From: Firmicutes bacterium ADurb.Bin300
Lineage (GTDB): Bacteria; Bacillota; Clostridia; Oscillospirales; Acutalibacteraceae
NCBI GenBank assembly: GCA_002069015.1
Contig: MWBL01000014.1
Location: 1-39,345, forward strand
Direction: 5' to 3'
Length of the DNA: 39,345 nucleotides
The stretch's first letter is position 1, and each line of letters starts with the position of its first letter. Below, piece by piece: positions 15,816-24,899 of the stretch. The position numbers and the translations under genes are program-made. Below the pieces are notes generated by a model. It was not told the origin of the DNA, did not search any database, and saw only the letters and a program-made list of their open reading frames with translations.

Positions 15816-16743
15816 TTGTTATTACCTCTTTGATAATATAAACAGGCCTGTCCTTGACCTGTATATAAATTTTAGAGATATATTCTCCGAGAAGCCCTAA
15901 GCAAAACAATTGCATTCCTCCGAGGAAAAGAAGTAAAACGACGATTGTGGCATAACCGGGTACGCTAATTCCGTACGCAAGCTTTTGAATGATGACGACG
16001 ATACTGTATATTGCCGAAGCTGCGGCAGAGAACAGACCCGCCAACATCGCAATTTTGAGCGGAGCTGTCGAAAATCCGATAATCCCCTCAACTGCGTACT
16101 TAAAGAGCTTGTAAAAAGACCATTTTGATTTTCCGTGCGTACGCTCGCGAACCTGATAAGGCATAAAAAACGTATTAAAGCCTATCCAGGAAAATATACC
16201 TTTTGAAAAACGGTGATATTCCTTTATATCCAATATAGCATCTATCACCTTTCGATTGAAAATCCTGAAGTCACTTGCACCTGAAATAAATCTTGTGTCT
16301 GCTAAACGGTTAATGATTTTATAGAAAATATTTTTGAAAAAAGAGAGAATCGCTCCCTCCTTTCTTTTTTGCTGGAAGGCAGTCACACAATCATATTCGG
16401 GGTTGGATTTAAGCTTGTTGTACATTTTGCAAGCGGTCTGGGGACTTTGCTGTAAATCGGCATCTATGAGCAGGGCGAAATCACCTTTGCACTCATTGAG
16501 ACCTGCGTAAATTGCCGCTTCCTTACCAAAATTCCTCGAAAAGCTTATAACCTTAATAGCAGGAGAATCGCTCGCTTTTTCGCACAGAGAGCGAAGCTTA
16601 TTGTAAGTGCCGTCAGAGCTTCCGTCATTTACAAAAAGCAGTTCGTAATCACAATCAAGCTCCTTAAACGCTTTAACGGCTTCGAAATAAAAGAGCTCCA
16701 CGTTTTCCTGCTCGTTGAAGCAGGGGACTATAACAGACAGCAT
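15799..16743 (-). CDS. Family 2 glycosyltransferase, DPM1/GtrB-like, membrane-anchored
   Basis: 314 residues. The GT2 start MLSVIVPCFNEQENVELFY, the nucleotide-binding LLFVNDGSSDGTY and the metal-binding DFALLIDADLQQSP (DAD) are clear. Two C-terminal hydrophobic segments (around 230-255 and 264-290) anchor the protein, as in dolichol/undecaprenyl-phosphate sugar synthases such as GtrB. It likely transfers a sugar from a nucleotide donor to undecaprenyl phosphate on the inner face. The second ATG (16743) was chosen because GGGAG is then 8 bases away, against 2 for ATG 16749. A near-consensus promoter lies upstream. It heads the four-gene operon. Confidence 0.9.
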   Translation of the reverse strand: MLSVIVPCFNEQENVELFYFEAVKAFKELDCDYELLFVNDGSSDGTYNKLRSLCEKASDSPAIKVISFSRNFGKEAAIYAGLNECKGDFALLIDADLQQSPQTACKMYNKLKSNPEYDCVTAFQQKRKEGAILSFFKNIFYKIINRLADTRFISGASDFRIFNRKVIDAILDIKEYHRFSKGIFSWIGFNTFFMPYQVRERTHGKSKWSFYKLFKYAVEGIIGFSTAPLKIAMLAGLFSAAASAIYSIVVIIQKLAYGISVPGYATIVVLLLFLGGMQLFCLGLLGEYISKIYIQVKDRPVYIIKEVITNDKKN

Positions 16744-16772
16744 AAACATTACTCCCTTCAGAATAACGACTT

Positions 16773-16801
16773 ATTATAGATTTAAACAACCAAAAAGTCA
16801 A
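16773..16801 (-). promoter_or_regulatory. Sigma-A promoter for the glycosyltransferase operon
   Basis: Minus-strand TTGACT (16796-16801) and TATAAT (16773-16778) are separated by 17 bases. This near-consensus promoter sits just beyond the stop of the dus gene, about 30 bases before the glycosyltransferase start, so the four-gene operon has its own transcription start. Confidence 0.8.
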
Positions 16802-16812
16802 ACAGTTAGTGA

Positions 16813-17784
16813 TTAATCCGACCTCTCCGAAACGATGTGAAAGGCTATCTCGGCAAGCTCGTCAAAACTCTCTATTTGCGAAAGCTTTGCACGGTAAAAA
16901 GCAGCGCCCCGTATTCCTTTTACATACCAAGCGGCGTGTTTTCGTGCCTCCCTGATGCCTATAAAATCGCCTTTGTATTCACAGATTTTTTTGACATGGC
17001 GAAGCATAACTCTCATTCTTTCCGATACAGCAGGCTCAGGCAGTACGGTACCGTCATGAAGGTAAGCGTTAATTTGAGAAAATACCCAAGGTCTGCCCAT
17101 TGCGCCTCTGCCGACCATTATCATATCACAGCCTGTTTCGTAAAGCAGCTTAGCGGCCGACTTGCCGTCGAAAACCTCCCCGTTCCCTATTACGGGTATA
17201 TCGAGCGACTGCTTAACCTCTCTTATTATCCCGTAATCCACAGGAAGAGCAAACATCTGCTCTCGTGTTCTTCCGTGCACGGTAACGGCGGCAACTCCGT
17301 TTTCCTGACATATCCTTGCGAGCAGTACGGCATTTTTTGTTTCGTCGTTCCAGCCCGAACGCATTTTTACGGTTACGGGAACATCGCCGACCTCCTGTAC
17401 TACCGCCTTTACAATACTCCCTGCAAGAGCGGGATTTTTCATAAGTGACGCGCCTGCGCCGGAAGAGACTACCTTTGGGACGGGACAGCCCATATTAATA
17501 TCAATGAAATCGGGTGAATATTGAAGCGCTTTTTGAGCTGCCAAGCGCATAGCGCAGGGGCTGTTACCAAAAAGCTGTATACCTGCGGGTCTTTCATTTT
17601 TTGTGATAGTCATAAGATTAGCGCTTTTTTTATCCCCGAGACTTATTCCCTTTGCACTTGCCATCTCACAAACCGAAAAGGCGGCGCCGTATCCGATACA
17701 AAGCTCGCGCATAGCTGTGTCGGCTACTCCCGCAAGAGGTGCAAGAGCCGTCATTGTATCAAATTCAAGACTTTTTATCCGCAA
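16813..17784 (-). CDS. dus: tRNA-dihydrouridine synthase (DusB-type)
   Basis: 323 residues from a TTG start at 17784. Conserved signatures are APLAGVADTAMREL (FMN binding), DFIDINMGCPVPKV with the catalytic Cys, VTVKMRSGWND, AAVTVHGRTREQMF and PVIGNGEVFDGKSA, then MIMVGRGAMGRPWVF. The enzyme reduces uridine in tRNA with NADPH and FMN. The TTG is chosen because it gives the family-type start (M)RIKSLEF, has CAGG 8 bases upstream and fits a promoter at 17829-17856. Longer ORF starts at ATG 17814 or GTG 17856 would overlap that promoter or its transcription start. Divergent from polA across a short shared region. Confidence 0.9.
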   Translation of the reverse strand: MRIKSLEFDTMTALAPLAGVADTAMRELCIGYGAAFSVCEMASAKGISLGDKKSANLMTITKNERPAGIQLFGNSPCAMRLAAQKALQYSPDFIDINMGCPVPKVVSSGAGASLMKNPALAGSIVKAVVQEVGDVPVTVKMRSGWNDETKNAVLLARICQENGVAAVTVHGRTREQMFALPVDYGIIREVKQSLDIPVIGNGEVFDGKSAAKLLYETGCDMIMVGRGAMGRPWVFSQINAYLHDGTVLPEPAVSERMRVMLRHVKKICEYKGDFIGIREARKHAAWYVKGIRGAAFYRAKLSQIESFDELAEIAFHIVSERSD

Positions 17785-17828
17785 ACAAATTACCTGCCGT
17801 TCCCTGAAAAGCATCAATTTCTTAGAAT

Positions 17829-17856
17829 ATTTTATCACAATATTATAAAAAGTCAC
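17829..17856 (-). promoter_or_regulatory. Candidate promoter for dus
   Basis: Minus-strand GTGACT (17851-17856) and TAAAAT (17829-17834) are 16 bases apart. The elements are weaker than the polA promoter beside it but correctly placed, about 45 bases before the proposed TTG start. Confidence 0.5.
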
Positions 17857-17862
17857 GCATTA

Positions 17863-17891
17863 TTGGATCATTTGTGCTACAATAATATAAT
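17863..17891 (+). promoter_or_regulatory. Sigma-A promoter for polA
   Basis: TTGGAT (17863-17868) and TATAAT (17886-17891) are separated by 17 bases. The start codon of polA follows at 17914 with AAAGGA at 17901-17906, leaving a very short leader. Confidence 0.78.
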
Positions 17892-17913
17892 TAACCAATG
17901 AAAGGAAATATTT

Positions 17914-20532
17914 ATGAAGGTTCTTGCGGTTGACGGAAACTCAATACTCAACAGGGCTTTTTACGGGATAAGGCTACTGTCTACTAAGGACGGACGGTTC
18001 ACAAACGGGATTTACGGATTTATGAATATACTGATAAATCTGCTTGAAACATATGAGCCTGATTCGGTCTGCGTTGCTTTTGACCTTAAGGCGCCGACAT
18101 TCCGCCATGCAATATATACCGAATATAAGGCGGGCAGGCATGCCCCGCCTTCTGAGCTTGTCGAGCAGTTTCCGACTCTCAAGGAATTGCTTTCAGCGCT
18201 GGGCTATGCGGTCATTGAAAAAGAAGGCTATGAAGCGGACGATATACTCGGAACATTAAGCAAAAAGTGCGGGCGGGAAGACTTTTGTTATATTGTTACG
18301 GGGGATAAGGATGCTCTCCAGCTCGTAAAGAAAAACTGCCTTGTATTGCTCGCTTCTACAAAAGCGGGACAACCCGTAACCGTTGTTTACGACGAAGAAA
18401 GGATAATGGAGGAATACCGGGTAAAGCCCCCTCTTCTTATTGACATTAAGGCTGTTATGGGGGACTCGTCCGACAATATCCCGGGAGTCAAGGGAATAGG
18501 TCAAAAGGGCGCCATTGAGCTGATTTCAAATTACGGAGCAATCCGGGATATTTATGAAAATATTGATGAAATTAACATTAAAGAGTCTATGAGAGAAAAG
18601 CTTAAAGAGCAAAAAGAGCAGGCATTCTTAAGCTATGAGCTTGGAGCTATATGCAAAAATGTACCTGATATTAACGATATTTCATCCCTAAAGCTAAAGC
18701 CTGCCGATAAGGAGCAGGTAACAAGAATCCTTGCCTCTTTAGAGATGTATAAGACGCTTGAGAGAATTTTGCCCCCTGTATCCTCCGGGGTTGTCTGCGG
18801 CAATAAGAGCGACAGCTTCCCGATTAGAATGTGTCGAGACAATGAAGAGCTATTGGAAAGGCTGAAAGCTTCGGGGAAAGCTTATTTTGATGTAAAATAT
18901 GACGGTACGGGATTAGAGCTTATGGTGTTTAATCTCGAGGGCGAGCTTTTATTTGTCACCAATGATAATTTAACCTTTATGGAGTTTGCTCAAAAGCTTT
19001 TTTCCTCTCCCGGTATTAAAAAGTATACGACTGATATTAAGAAGCTTTATTCGTTTTGTGACGAAATGGGAATAGAAATTCGTAATATCGGGCTTGATTC
19101 CTCCATTGCGGGCTATCTTCTAAATCCTAATGCGTCAAGCTATTCGGTAGTAAATTTTGCTCGGACTTTTTCGCTGCCCGATGTAAAAATCGAGGCACCG
19201 CAGGAGCTGACGGAGTTATTGCAAAAAAACGAACAGGTGGTAAATTCGGCAGCATTTCTTCCGAGTGTATGTCTTAAGCTGATTTCCGAGATTGAAAAAA
19301 ATTATCAGAAAGAGTTATTATTCGATATTGAAATACCGCTTGCACAAGTTCTCAGTTCAATGGAAAGAGAGGGCTTTAAGGTCAATGCCGCGGGAATTGA
19401 GCAATTCGGCAATGAGCTTGAAGAAAAAATAAAAAGCAGCCTTTCGGTTATATACGGTTTCGCCGGAAGAGAGTTCAACGTCAACTCACCAAAGCAGCTT
19501 GGGGAAATTTTGTTTTCCGAGGGAGGGCTTAGACTTCCTCACGGAAAAAAGACTAAAACAGGCTATTCAACAAACGCTCAGGTGCTTGAGTTTCTTAAGG
19601 ACCGGCACCCGATTATTCCCGAGCTTCTTTCGTATCGGACACTTTCAAAGCTCAAATCAACATATTGTGAAGGCTTGTTAAAGGTAATAGACAACGACGG
19701 GAGAATACATTCAACGCTCAATCAGACAGAAACCAGAACAGGCAGAATATCTTCGGCAGAGCCGAATTTACAAAATATCCCGGTGAAAAGCGATTTGGGA
19801 AGAGAGCTGCGCCGCTTTTTCGTTGCCGGGGCGGGGAAAGTCCTTATTGATGCCGACTATTCACAAATTGAGCTTCGTGTTCTTGCGGCTTTGGCGGAGG
19901 ACGAGACGATGATAAGGGCGTTTAATAACGAGGAGGATATACACGCAATAACAGCCTCACAGGTTTTCGGTGTGCCGCTTGCAGAAGTAACACCGCATTT
20001 AAGAAACAGTGCCAAGGCGGTAAATTTCGGTATCGTATACGGAATAGGGGCGTTTTCGCTTTCGGAGGATTTAGGAGTATCCGTTGCTCAGGCAGACAGA
20101 TATATTAAAAGCTACTTAGCAAATTATGCCGGTGTTCGTGCTTATATGGAAAAAATGAGGAGTATTGCAAAGGAAAAAGGCTATGCCGAAACTCTCTTCA
20201 AAAGAAGACGATATCTGCCCGAGCTTTCGTCCTCGAATGCAAACATTCGCGCCTTCGGCGAAAGAGTCGCGATGAATATGCCCATACAGGGAACCGCAGC
20301 CGACATCATAAAAATAGCAATGGTAAAAGTGTATGAGAGGTTAAGGTCGGAGAATATGAAGTCAAAGCTTATCCTTCAGGTTCACGACGAGCTGATTGTA
20401 GAATCACCCGAGGAAGAAGCGGATATGGCGGCAATTATCTTAAAAGAGGAAATGGAGACGGCATGCAAACTGAAGGTTAAGCTAAAGGCGGACTTAGGTG
20501 TAGGAGAAAGCTGGTACGAGGCGAAGGAATAA
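17914..20532 (+). CDS. polA: DNA polymerase I with degenerate proofreading domain
   Basis: 872 residues. The N-terminal 5' nuclease domain (1-290) has AFDLKAPTFRHAIYTEYKAG, EADDILGTL, VTGDKDALQLV and GDSSDNIPGVKGIGQKGA. The middle (about 315-470) is the 3'-5' exonuclease-like domain, where the DxE motif I is replaced by YFDVKYDGTGLE, so proofreading should be absent, as in many Gram-positive and Thermus enzymes. The polymerase domain has motif A DADYSQIELRVLA (near 645), motif B RNSAKAVNFGIVYG and motif C VHDELIVE (near 823). It fills gaps in repair and removes Okazaki RNA primers. It has its own promoter and AAAGGA ribosome binding site. It lies alone, not in an operon with repair genes. Confidence 0.97.
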   Translation: MKVLAVDGNSILNRAFYGIRLLSTKDGRFTNGIYGFMNILINLLETYEPDSVCVAFDLKAPTFRHAIYTEYKAGRHAPPSELVEQFPTLKELLSALGYAVIEKEGYEADDILGTLSKKCGREDFCYIVTGDKDALQLVKKNCLVLLASTKAGQPVTVVYDEERIMEEYRVKPPLLIDIKAVMGDSSDNIPGVKGIGQKGAIELISNYGAIRDIYENIDEINIKESMREKLKEQKEQAFLSYELGAICKNVPDINDISSLKLKPADKEQVTRILASLEMYKTLERILPPVSSGVVCGNKSDSFPIRMCRDNEELLERLKASGKAYFDVKYDGTGLELMVFNLEGELLFVTNDNLTFMEFAQKLFSSPGIKKYTTDIKKLYSFCDEMGIEIRNIGLDSSIAGYLLNPNASSYSVVNFARTFSLPDVKIEAPQELTELLQKNEQVVNSAAFLPSVCLKLISEIEKNYQKELLFDIEIPLAQVLSSMEREGFKVNAAGIEQFGNELEEKIKSSLSVIYGFAGREFNVNSPKQLGEILFSEGGLRLPHGKKTKTGYSTNAQVLEFLKDRHPIIPELLSYRTLSKLKSTYCEGLLKVIDNDGRIHSTLNQTETRTGRISSAEPNLQNIPVKSDLGRELRRFFVAGAGKVLIDADYSQIELRVLAALAEDETMIRAFNNEEDIHAITASQVFGVPLAEVTPHLRNSAKAVNFGIVYGIGAFSLSEDLGVSVAQADRYIKSYLANYAGVRAYMEKMRSIAKEKGYAETLFKRRRYLPELSSSNANIRAFGERVAMNMPIQGTAADIIKIAMVKVYERLRSENMKSKLILQVHDELIVESPEEEADMAAIILKEEMETACKLKVKLKADLGVGESWYEAKE

Positions 20533-20647
20533 GTTGAAAATGACAAATGGCTAATTTAAGGCGGGGTAAAGACCCGCACCCCAAAGTAATAAGTTACGCA
20601 CAATTATAAACTACCATTCAAATTGATTTAGATGTTAGGTTTAAGGG

Positions 20648-20666
20648 AAAAACGCTTCGCGTTTTT
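20648..20666 (+). terminator. Weak candidate terminator after polA
   Basis: AAAAACGC and GCGTTTTT form an 8-bp stem with loop TTC; the T-run belongs to the stem itself, so it is an A/T-flanked hairpin and not a textbook terminator. It is the only U-rich hairpin between polA and the rpoB promoter. Confidence 0.4.
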
Positions 20667-20693
20667 GATAATAATAGCGTCGCAGACCCCTAA

Positions 20694-20810
20694 CTTGCAA
20701 CTCACAACCTGCAACCTTTAATCAAGTGAGGGCGACGCCCTCCCTCAATTGCCATTTGCCATTTGCAATTAATAACTTGCAACCTGCAACCTGCAACTTG
20801 CAACCAACAA
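20694..20810. repeat. Heptameric repeat tract (CYTGCAA)n with TGCCATT variants
   Basis: Seven-base units follow each other in register: CTTGCAA, CTCACAA, CCTGCAA, CCTTTAA at 20694-20721; TGCCATT, TGCCATT, TGCAATT at 20750-20770; and CTTGCAA, CCTGCAA, CCTGCAA, CTTGCAA, CCAACAA at 20776-20810. The 13-base palindrome GAGGGCGACGCCCTC-type core (20728-20742) separates the two CYTGCAA blocks. One more unit, CTTGCAA, occurs near 20969 past the rpoB promoter. Similar heptamer tracts occur in spacers of some Clostridia; the function is unknown. Confidence 0.75.
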
Positions 20811-20876
20811 CTTAACATCCCCGGGTGGGTGTATAATTTATTTTTAATAAGATCTAACTTGCCGACAAAATAATCC

Positions 20877-20905
20877 TTGACAAGTTGTTTTATAATGCGT
20901 ATAAT
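20877..20905 (+). promoter_or_regulatory. Consensus sigma-A promoter for rpoBC
   Basis: TTGACA (20877-20882) and TATAAT (20900-20905) are both perfect and exactly 17 bases apart, among the strongest promoters in this window. Extra TATAAT boxes occur at 20891 and 20918. An untranslated leader of about 150 bases follows before rpoB. Confidence 0.9.
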
Positions 20906-20961
20906 GCTAAATTGCATTATAATGGACTTCTGTTCGCTTATATAATATGTATATAACGGAC
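20900..20961 (+). promoter_or_regulatory. Two inverted repeats over the -10 box and early leader of rpoB
   Basis: TATAATGC (20900-20907) and GCATTATA (20914-20921) form a perfect 8-bp inverted repeat around TAATTT-like loop TAAATT, with the left arm covering the -10 box. A second stem, TTATATA (20938-20944) with TATATAA (20950-20956), extends by GTTCG/CGGAC pairing with one bulge out to 20932-20961. They could act as an operator or leader structure; no known regulator site is recognised. Confidence 0.5.
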
Positions 20962-21062
20962 AAACACTTGCAACTTACGAATAAATACATCTTATTTCCT
21001 TTGCCTTCGCAGTGTGCGGAGATTTCAGGCATTATAAAAATTGAACGGAGTGATGTTGTCTT

Positions 21063-24000
21063 ATGGCTAAAGAAAAACCGGTTAAGCTGGGCAAAAACGA
21101 AAGAATCAGTTTTGCGGGAATTGATGAGGTTATGAGGATGCCCAATCTCATTGAAGTTCAGAAGAATTCTTACAAATGGTTTCTTGAAAAAGGACTGCGT
21201 GAGGTTTTTCGTGATATTGATGAGATTACCGATTATACCGGAAATCTTGTTCTTTCTTTCATTGATTACCGTATGGACGATTCTCCCAAATACTCCGTAA
21301 CCGAGTGTAAGGAGCGCGATGCCACTTATTCTGCTCCTATGCGCGTAACAGCAAGGCTGTATAATAAAGAAACCGGAGTTATCACCGATAACGAGGTTTA
21401 TATGGGCGACTTTCCCGTTATGACTGACAGCGGCACATTTATAATTAACGGTGCCGAAAGGGTCATAATATCTCAGCTTGTCCGTTCGCCCGGTATTTAT
21501 TACGGGCTTCAGCACGATAAAAACGGGAAAAAGCTTTTTTCGACAACGGTAATACCCAACCGCGGCGCATGGCTTGAATATGAAACAGACCAATATGACG
21601 TTTTCAGCGTAAGAATAGACAAAAACAGAAAAATACCGATTACGACATTTATTCGTGCTTTGGGACTCGGTTCCAATGAGCGGATGCTTGACTTTTTCGG
21701 GGCAGACGACAGAATTATTGCGACTCTTGAAAAGGACGCTACACAGAATTCCGAGGAAGCCTTGCTTGAGGTTTACAAAAAGCTTCGCCCGGGCGAGCCT
21801 CCAACGCTTGAAACCGCCCAAGCCCATCTTGACGGACTTTTCTTTGACGCCCATCGTTACGATCTTTCAAGGGTGGGGCGGTATAAATATAACAAGAAGC
21901 TTGCCCTTGAGGGGCGCATTTCCGGCAGAACCGTATTAGAGGCGGTTATAAATCCGCTCACGGGCGAGGTTATGGCTCAGGAGGGGGAAAAGCTCACATA
22001 CGAAAAGGCGGTGCAGATAAGCCGCAGCGGCGTAAAATCGGTTGTTATTGACGCCGAGGGCAGGGAATGCAGGGTTGTCTCAAACGCTATGGTCTATCCT
22101 CTTGATTTTCTTCCGGGGATAACCGCACAGGAGCTTGAAGATATTTCAATAAATGAAAATGTTCGTTTTTCAGTGCTTTGCGAAATTATGGAGAACTGCG
22201 GAAACGACAAGAATGCTCTTCTTGAGGAAATGGCTCTTCGCTGTGATGAGCTTATCCCGAAACACATAATAATCGACGATATATTTGCTTCTATTAATTA
22301 CCTCAACTGCCTTGGCTGTGATGTGGGAAATGTTGACGATATAGACCATCTCGGAAATCGTCGTATTCGTTCGGTGGGAGAGCTGCTCCAAAATCAATTC
22401 AGAATAGGCTTTACGCGTATGGAAAGGGTTGTCCGGGAAAGGATGACTCTTCAGGCGCAGGAACCCGAGAAGGCAACTCCGGCAAACCTAATCAACATCA
22501 GACCCGTAGTAGCCGCTATTAAGGAGTTTTTCGGCTCATCGCCGCTGTCACAATTTATGGACCAGACAAATCCGCTTGCGGAGCTTACTCATAAGCGTCG
22601 CCTTTCGGCGTTAGGTCCCGGGGGACTGTCAAGGGATCGTGCCGGATTTGAGGTGCGAGATGTTCATTACAGTCACTACGGGCGCATGTGCCCTATAGAA
22701 ACTCCCGAAGGTCCCAATATCGGGCTGATTTCATATCTTGCAACATTTGCGAGAATTAATAAATACGGCTTCATTGAGGCTCCTTTCAGAAAGGTTGATA
22801 AAAAAACCAGGGTAGTCTTAAGCGAGGTTGAGTATATGACGGCGGACGTGGAAGACAATTATTATGTAGCGCAGGCCAATGAGCCGCTTGATAAGAAGGG
22901 CAGATTTAAAAACGATAAGGTAACGGTTCGTTTCCGTGACGAGTTCCGCGAGGTTGACGCGGCAATGGCGGATTATATGGACGTGTCTCCGAAGATGGTG
23001 GTTTCCGTTGCCACCGCAATGATTCCGTTCCTTGAAAATGACGACGCCAACCGTGCTCTTATGGGCTCTAACATGCAAAGGCAGGCTGTTCCGCTGCTTA
23101 AGACGGAATCGCCGATAGTCGGCACGGGTATGGAATATAAGGCTGCCGTGGACAGCGGAGTTGTCGTTTTATGTGAAAAACCGGGAGTTGTCACTCATGT
23201 CAGCGCAAGCAAGGTTGAAGTAAACACCGATGACGGATTGACAGACAAGTATGAGCTTATAAAGTTTATGCGTTCAAACCAGGGCACCTGTATCAACCAA
23301 AAGCCGGTTGTAAAAATCGGGGAGAGAGTAGAAAAGGGCGATGTTATAGCAGATGGTCCCGCTACGTCGAACGGTGAGATTTCTTTGGGGAAAAACGCCC
23401 TCATCGGCTTTATGACATGGGAGGGCTACAATTATGAGGACGCCGTGCTGATTAACGAAAAAATGGTGCGCGACGACGTTTTCACCTCAATCCATATCGA
23501 AGAACACGAAATCGAGGCGAGAGATACAAAGCTCGGACCCGAGGAAATAACAAGAGACATTCCCAACGTCGGAGAGGATGCGCTTTCAAACCTTGACGAG
23601 AGCGGTATAATCCGCATTGGCGCAGAGGTTCATTCCGGAGATATACTCGTGGGTAAGGTTACTCCCAAGGGCGAAACAGAGCTGACTCCCGAAGAAAGAC
23701 TGCTTAGGGCCATTTTCGGTGAAAAGGCAAGAGAGGTCAGGGACACATCCCTTAAGGTGCCTCACGGGGAGTACGGTGTTGTCGTTAAGGTAGAGGTATT
23801 TACACGGGCAAACAGCGAGGAATTAAATCCCGGAGTGAATAAGGTTGTCCGCTGCTATGTCGCACAGAAACGCAAAATAAGCGTAGGTGACAAAATAGCG
23901 GGACGACACGGCAACAAGGGCGTTGTTTCAAGAATTTTACCGCAGGAGGATATGCCATTTCTTCCCGACGGTACGCCGCTTGACATTATTCTTAACCCGC

Positions 24001-24860
24001 TTGGCGTTCCCTCCCGTATGAACATAGGACAGGTTTTTGAAGTTCATTTAGGCTATGCCGCAAGGGCACTTGGCTATAAGATAATGACGCCCGTATTTAA
24101 CGGGGCAAGGGAAAGCGACATTCGTGAGATGCTCGTAAAGGCAGGCTTGCAGGAGGACGGAAAGGTAGAGCTTATTGACGGGCGTACGGGAAAAGGATTC
24201 GATAACAGAGTTACGGTAGGAATAATGTATTTCTTGAAGCTGCACCACTTGGTTGACGATAAAATTCACGCGCGTTCAACGGGACCTTACTCCCTTGTTA
24301 CTCAGCAGCCCCTTGGCGGCAAGGCACAGTTCGGAGGTCAGCGTTTCGGAGAAATGGAGGTTTGGGCGCTTGAGGCTTACGGCGCCGCTTATACACTTCA
24401 GGAAATCTTGACTGTTAAATCGGATGATGTGATAGGGCGAGTTAAGACTTATGAATCGATAGTCAAAGGGCTCAATGTCCCGAAGCCCGGAATACCCGAA
24501 TCCTTTAAGGTTCTTATAAAAGAGCTTCAGTCTTTGGGTCTTGATGTCAAGGTTCTTGATAAGGACAATCATGAAATTGACTTAAAGCAGAACTTTGAGG
24601 CGGATGATACTCCTATTCCGATAGCCGACGACGAGGCGTTTTCTCATATTCTCGACATTGAAAATTCCGAAGGCTATGGAATTGAGGATGCCGATGAGGA
24701 TGATGAGATTAATGTTATTGATGAAGAATTTGATGACGGTATAGATGACGATTTATTATCAAGCGAAGAGAACTTTGAGGACGAGGGAGACAAAGGAGAC
24801 GACGAGTTTGAAGAAGAGTTTGATACGGCATTTGGAATAGGTCGTGACCATAAGGACTGA
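21063..24860 (+). CDS. rpoB: DNA-directed RNA polymerase subunit beta
   Basis: 1265 residues, normal length plus an acidic tail. The rifamycin-binding cluster around residues 491-525 reads [18 protein letters not shown], then [14 protein letters not shown], with the commonly mutated Gln, Asp, His, Arg and Ser positions wild type; Pro494 occupies the position of Gln510 in E. coli. Later conserved parts are [17 protein letters not shown], the [19 protein letters not shown] segment and [20 protein letters not shown]. The final 80 residues are extremely rich in Asp and Glu. The start is ATG 21063; GGAG is 12 bases upstream, longer than usual, and a stop codon at 21051 rules out a longer form. It forms an operon with rpoC. 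Confidence 0.98.
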   Translation: MAKEKPVKLGKNERISFAGIDEVMRMPNLIEVQKNSYKWFLEKGLREVFRDIDEITDYTGNLVLSFIDYRMDDSPKYSVTECKERDATYSAPMRVTARLYNKETGVITDNEVYMGDFPVMTDSGTFIINGAERVIISQLVRSPGIYYGLQHDKNGKKLFSTTVIPNRGAWLEYETDQYDVFSVRIDKNRKIPITTFIRALGLGSNERMLDFFGADDRIIATLEKDATQNSEEALLEVYKKLRPGEPPTLETAQAHLDGLFFDAHRYDLSRVGRYKYNKKLALEGRISGRTVLEAVINPLTGEVMAQEGEKLTYEKAVQISRSGVKSVVIDAEGRECRVVSNAMVYPLDFLPGITAQELEDISINENVRFSVLCEIMENCGNDKNALLEEMALRCDELIPKHIIIDDIFASINYLNCLGCDVGNVDDIDHLGNRRIRSVGELLQNQFRIGFTRMERVVRERMTLQAQEPEKATPANLINIRPVVAAIKEFFGSSPLSQFMDQTNPLAELTHKRRLSALGPGGLSRDRAGFEVRDVHYSHYGRMCPIETPEGPNIGLISYLATFARINKYGFIEAPFRKVDKKTRVVLSEVEYMTADVEDNYYVAQANEPLDKKGRFKNDKVTVRFRDEFREVDAAMADYMDVSPKMVVSVATAMIPFLENDDANRALMGSNMQRQAVPLLKTESPIVGTGMEYKAAVDSGVVVLCEKPGVVTHVSASKVEVNTDDGLTDKYELIKFMRSNQGTCINQKPVVKIGERVEKGDVIADGPATSNGEISLGKNALIGFMTWEGYNYEDAVLINEKMVRDDVFTSIHIEEHEIEARDTKLGPEEITRDIPNVGEDALSNLDESGIIRIGAEVHSGDILVGKVTPKGETELTPEERLLRAIFGEKAREVRDTSLKVPHGEYGVVVKVEVFTRANSEELNPGVNKVVRCYVAQKRKISVGDKIAGRHGNKGVVSRILPQEDMPFLPDGTPLDIILNPLGVPSRMNIGQVFEVHLGYAARALGYKIMTPVFNGARESDIREMLVKAGLQEDGKVELIDGRTGKGFDNRVTVGIMYFLKLHHLVDDKIHARSTGPYSLVTQQPLGGKAQFGGQRFGEMEVWALEAYGAAYTLQEILTVKSDDVIGRVKTYESIVKGLNVPKPGIPESFKVLIKELQSLGLDVKVLDKDNHEIDLKQNFEADDTPIPIADDEAFSHILDIENSEGYGIEDADEDDEINVIDEEFDDGIDDDLLSSEENFEDEGDKGDDEFEEEFDTAFGIGRDHKD

Positions 24861-24899
24861 TTTTAAGCATTAAATAATTTACGGAAGAAGGAAAGCGAT

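Larger units (their letters stand above)
20533..20876. other. Repeat- and hairpin-rich spacer between polA and rpoB
   Basis: No credible gene is seen here. The stretch holds a short GC hairpin GCGGG/CCCGC (20561-20577), a structured patch bounded by GTTAGG (20634-20639) and CCTAAC (20689-20694), a hairpin AAAAACGC/GCGTTTTT (20648-20666) that may weakly terminate polA, heptameric repeats (20694-20810), and an inner GAGGGC/GCCCTC palindrome (20728-20742). Minus-strand ORFs through it are low-complexity translations of the repeats. Confidence 0.7.

Noticed and set aside
17856-17914. Longer dus start at GTG 17856
   Set aside because: It would overlap the candidate dus promoter, lacks a ribosome binding site, and adds residues not typical of the Dus family.
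20694-20810. Possible CRISPR array
   Set aside because: Units are only seven bases, adjacent and without unique spacers, and no cas genes are present.
20702-20917. Minus-strand ORF of 71 codons through the polA-rpoB spacer
   Set aside because: Its peptide (LQVAGCRLQVINCKWQ) is a translation of the heptameric repeats, and it has no ribosome binding site or family match.
20907-21854. 315-codon minus-strand ORF antisense to the rpoB start
   Set aside because: It lies over the highly conserved rpoB frame and the rpoB promoter; the sequence looks like an antisense shadow without domains.
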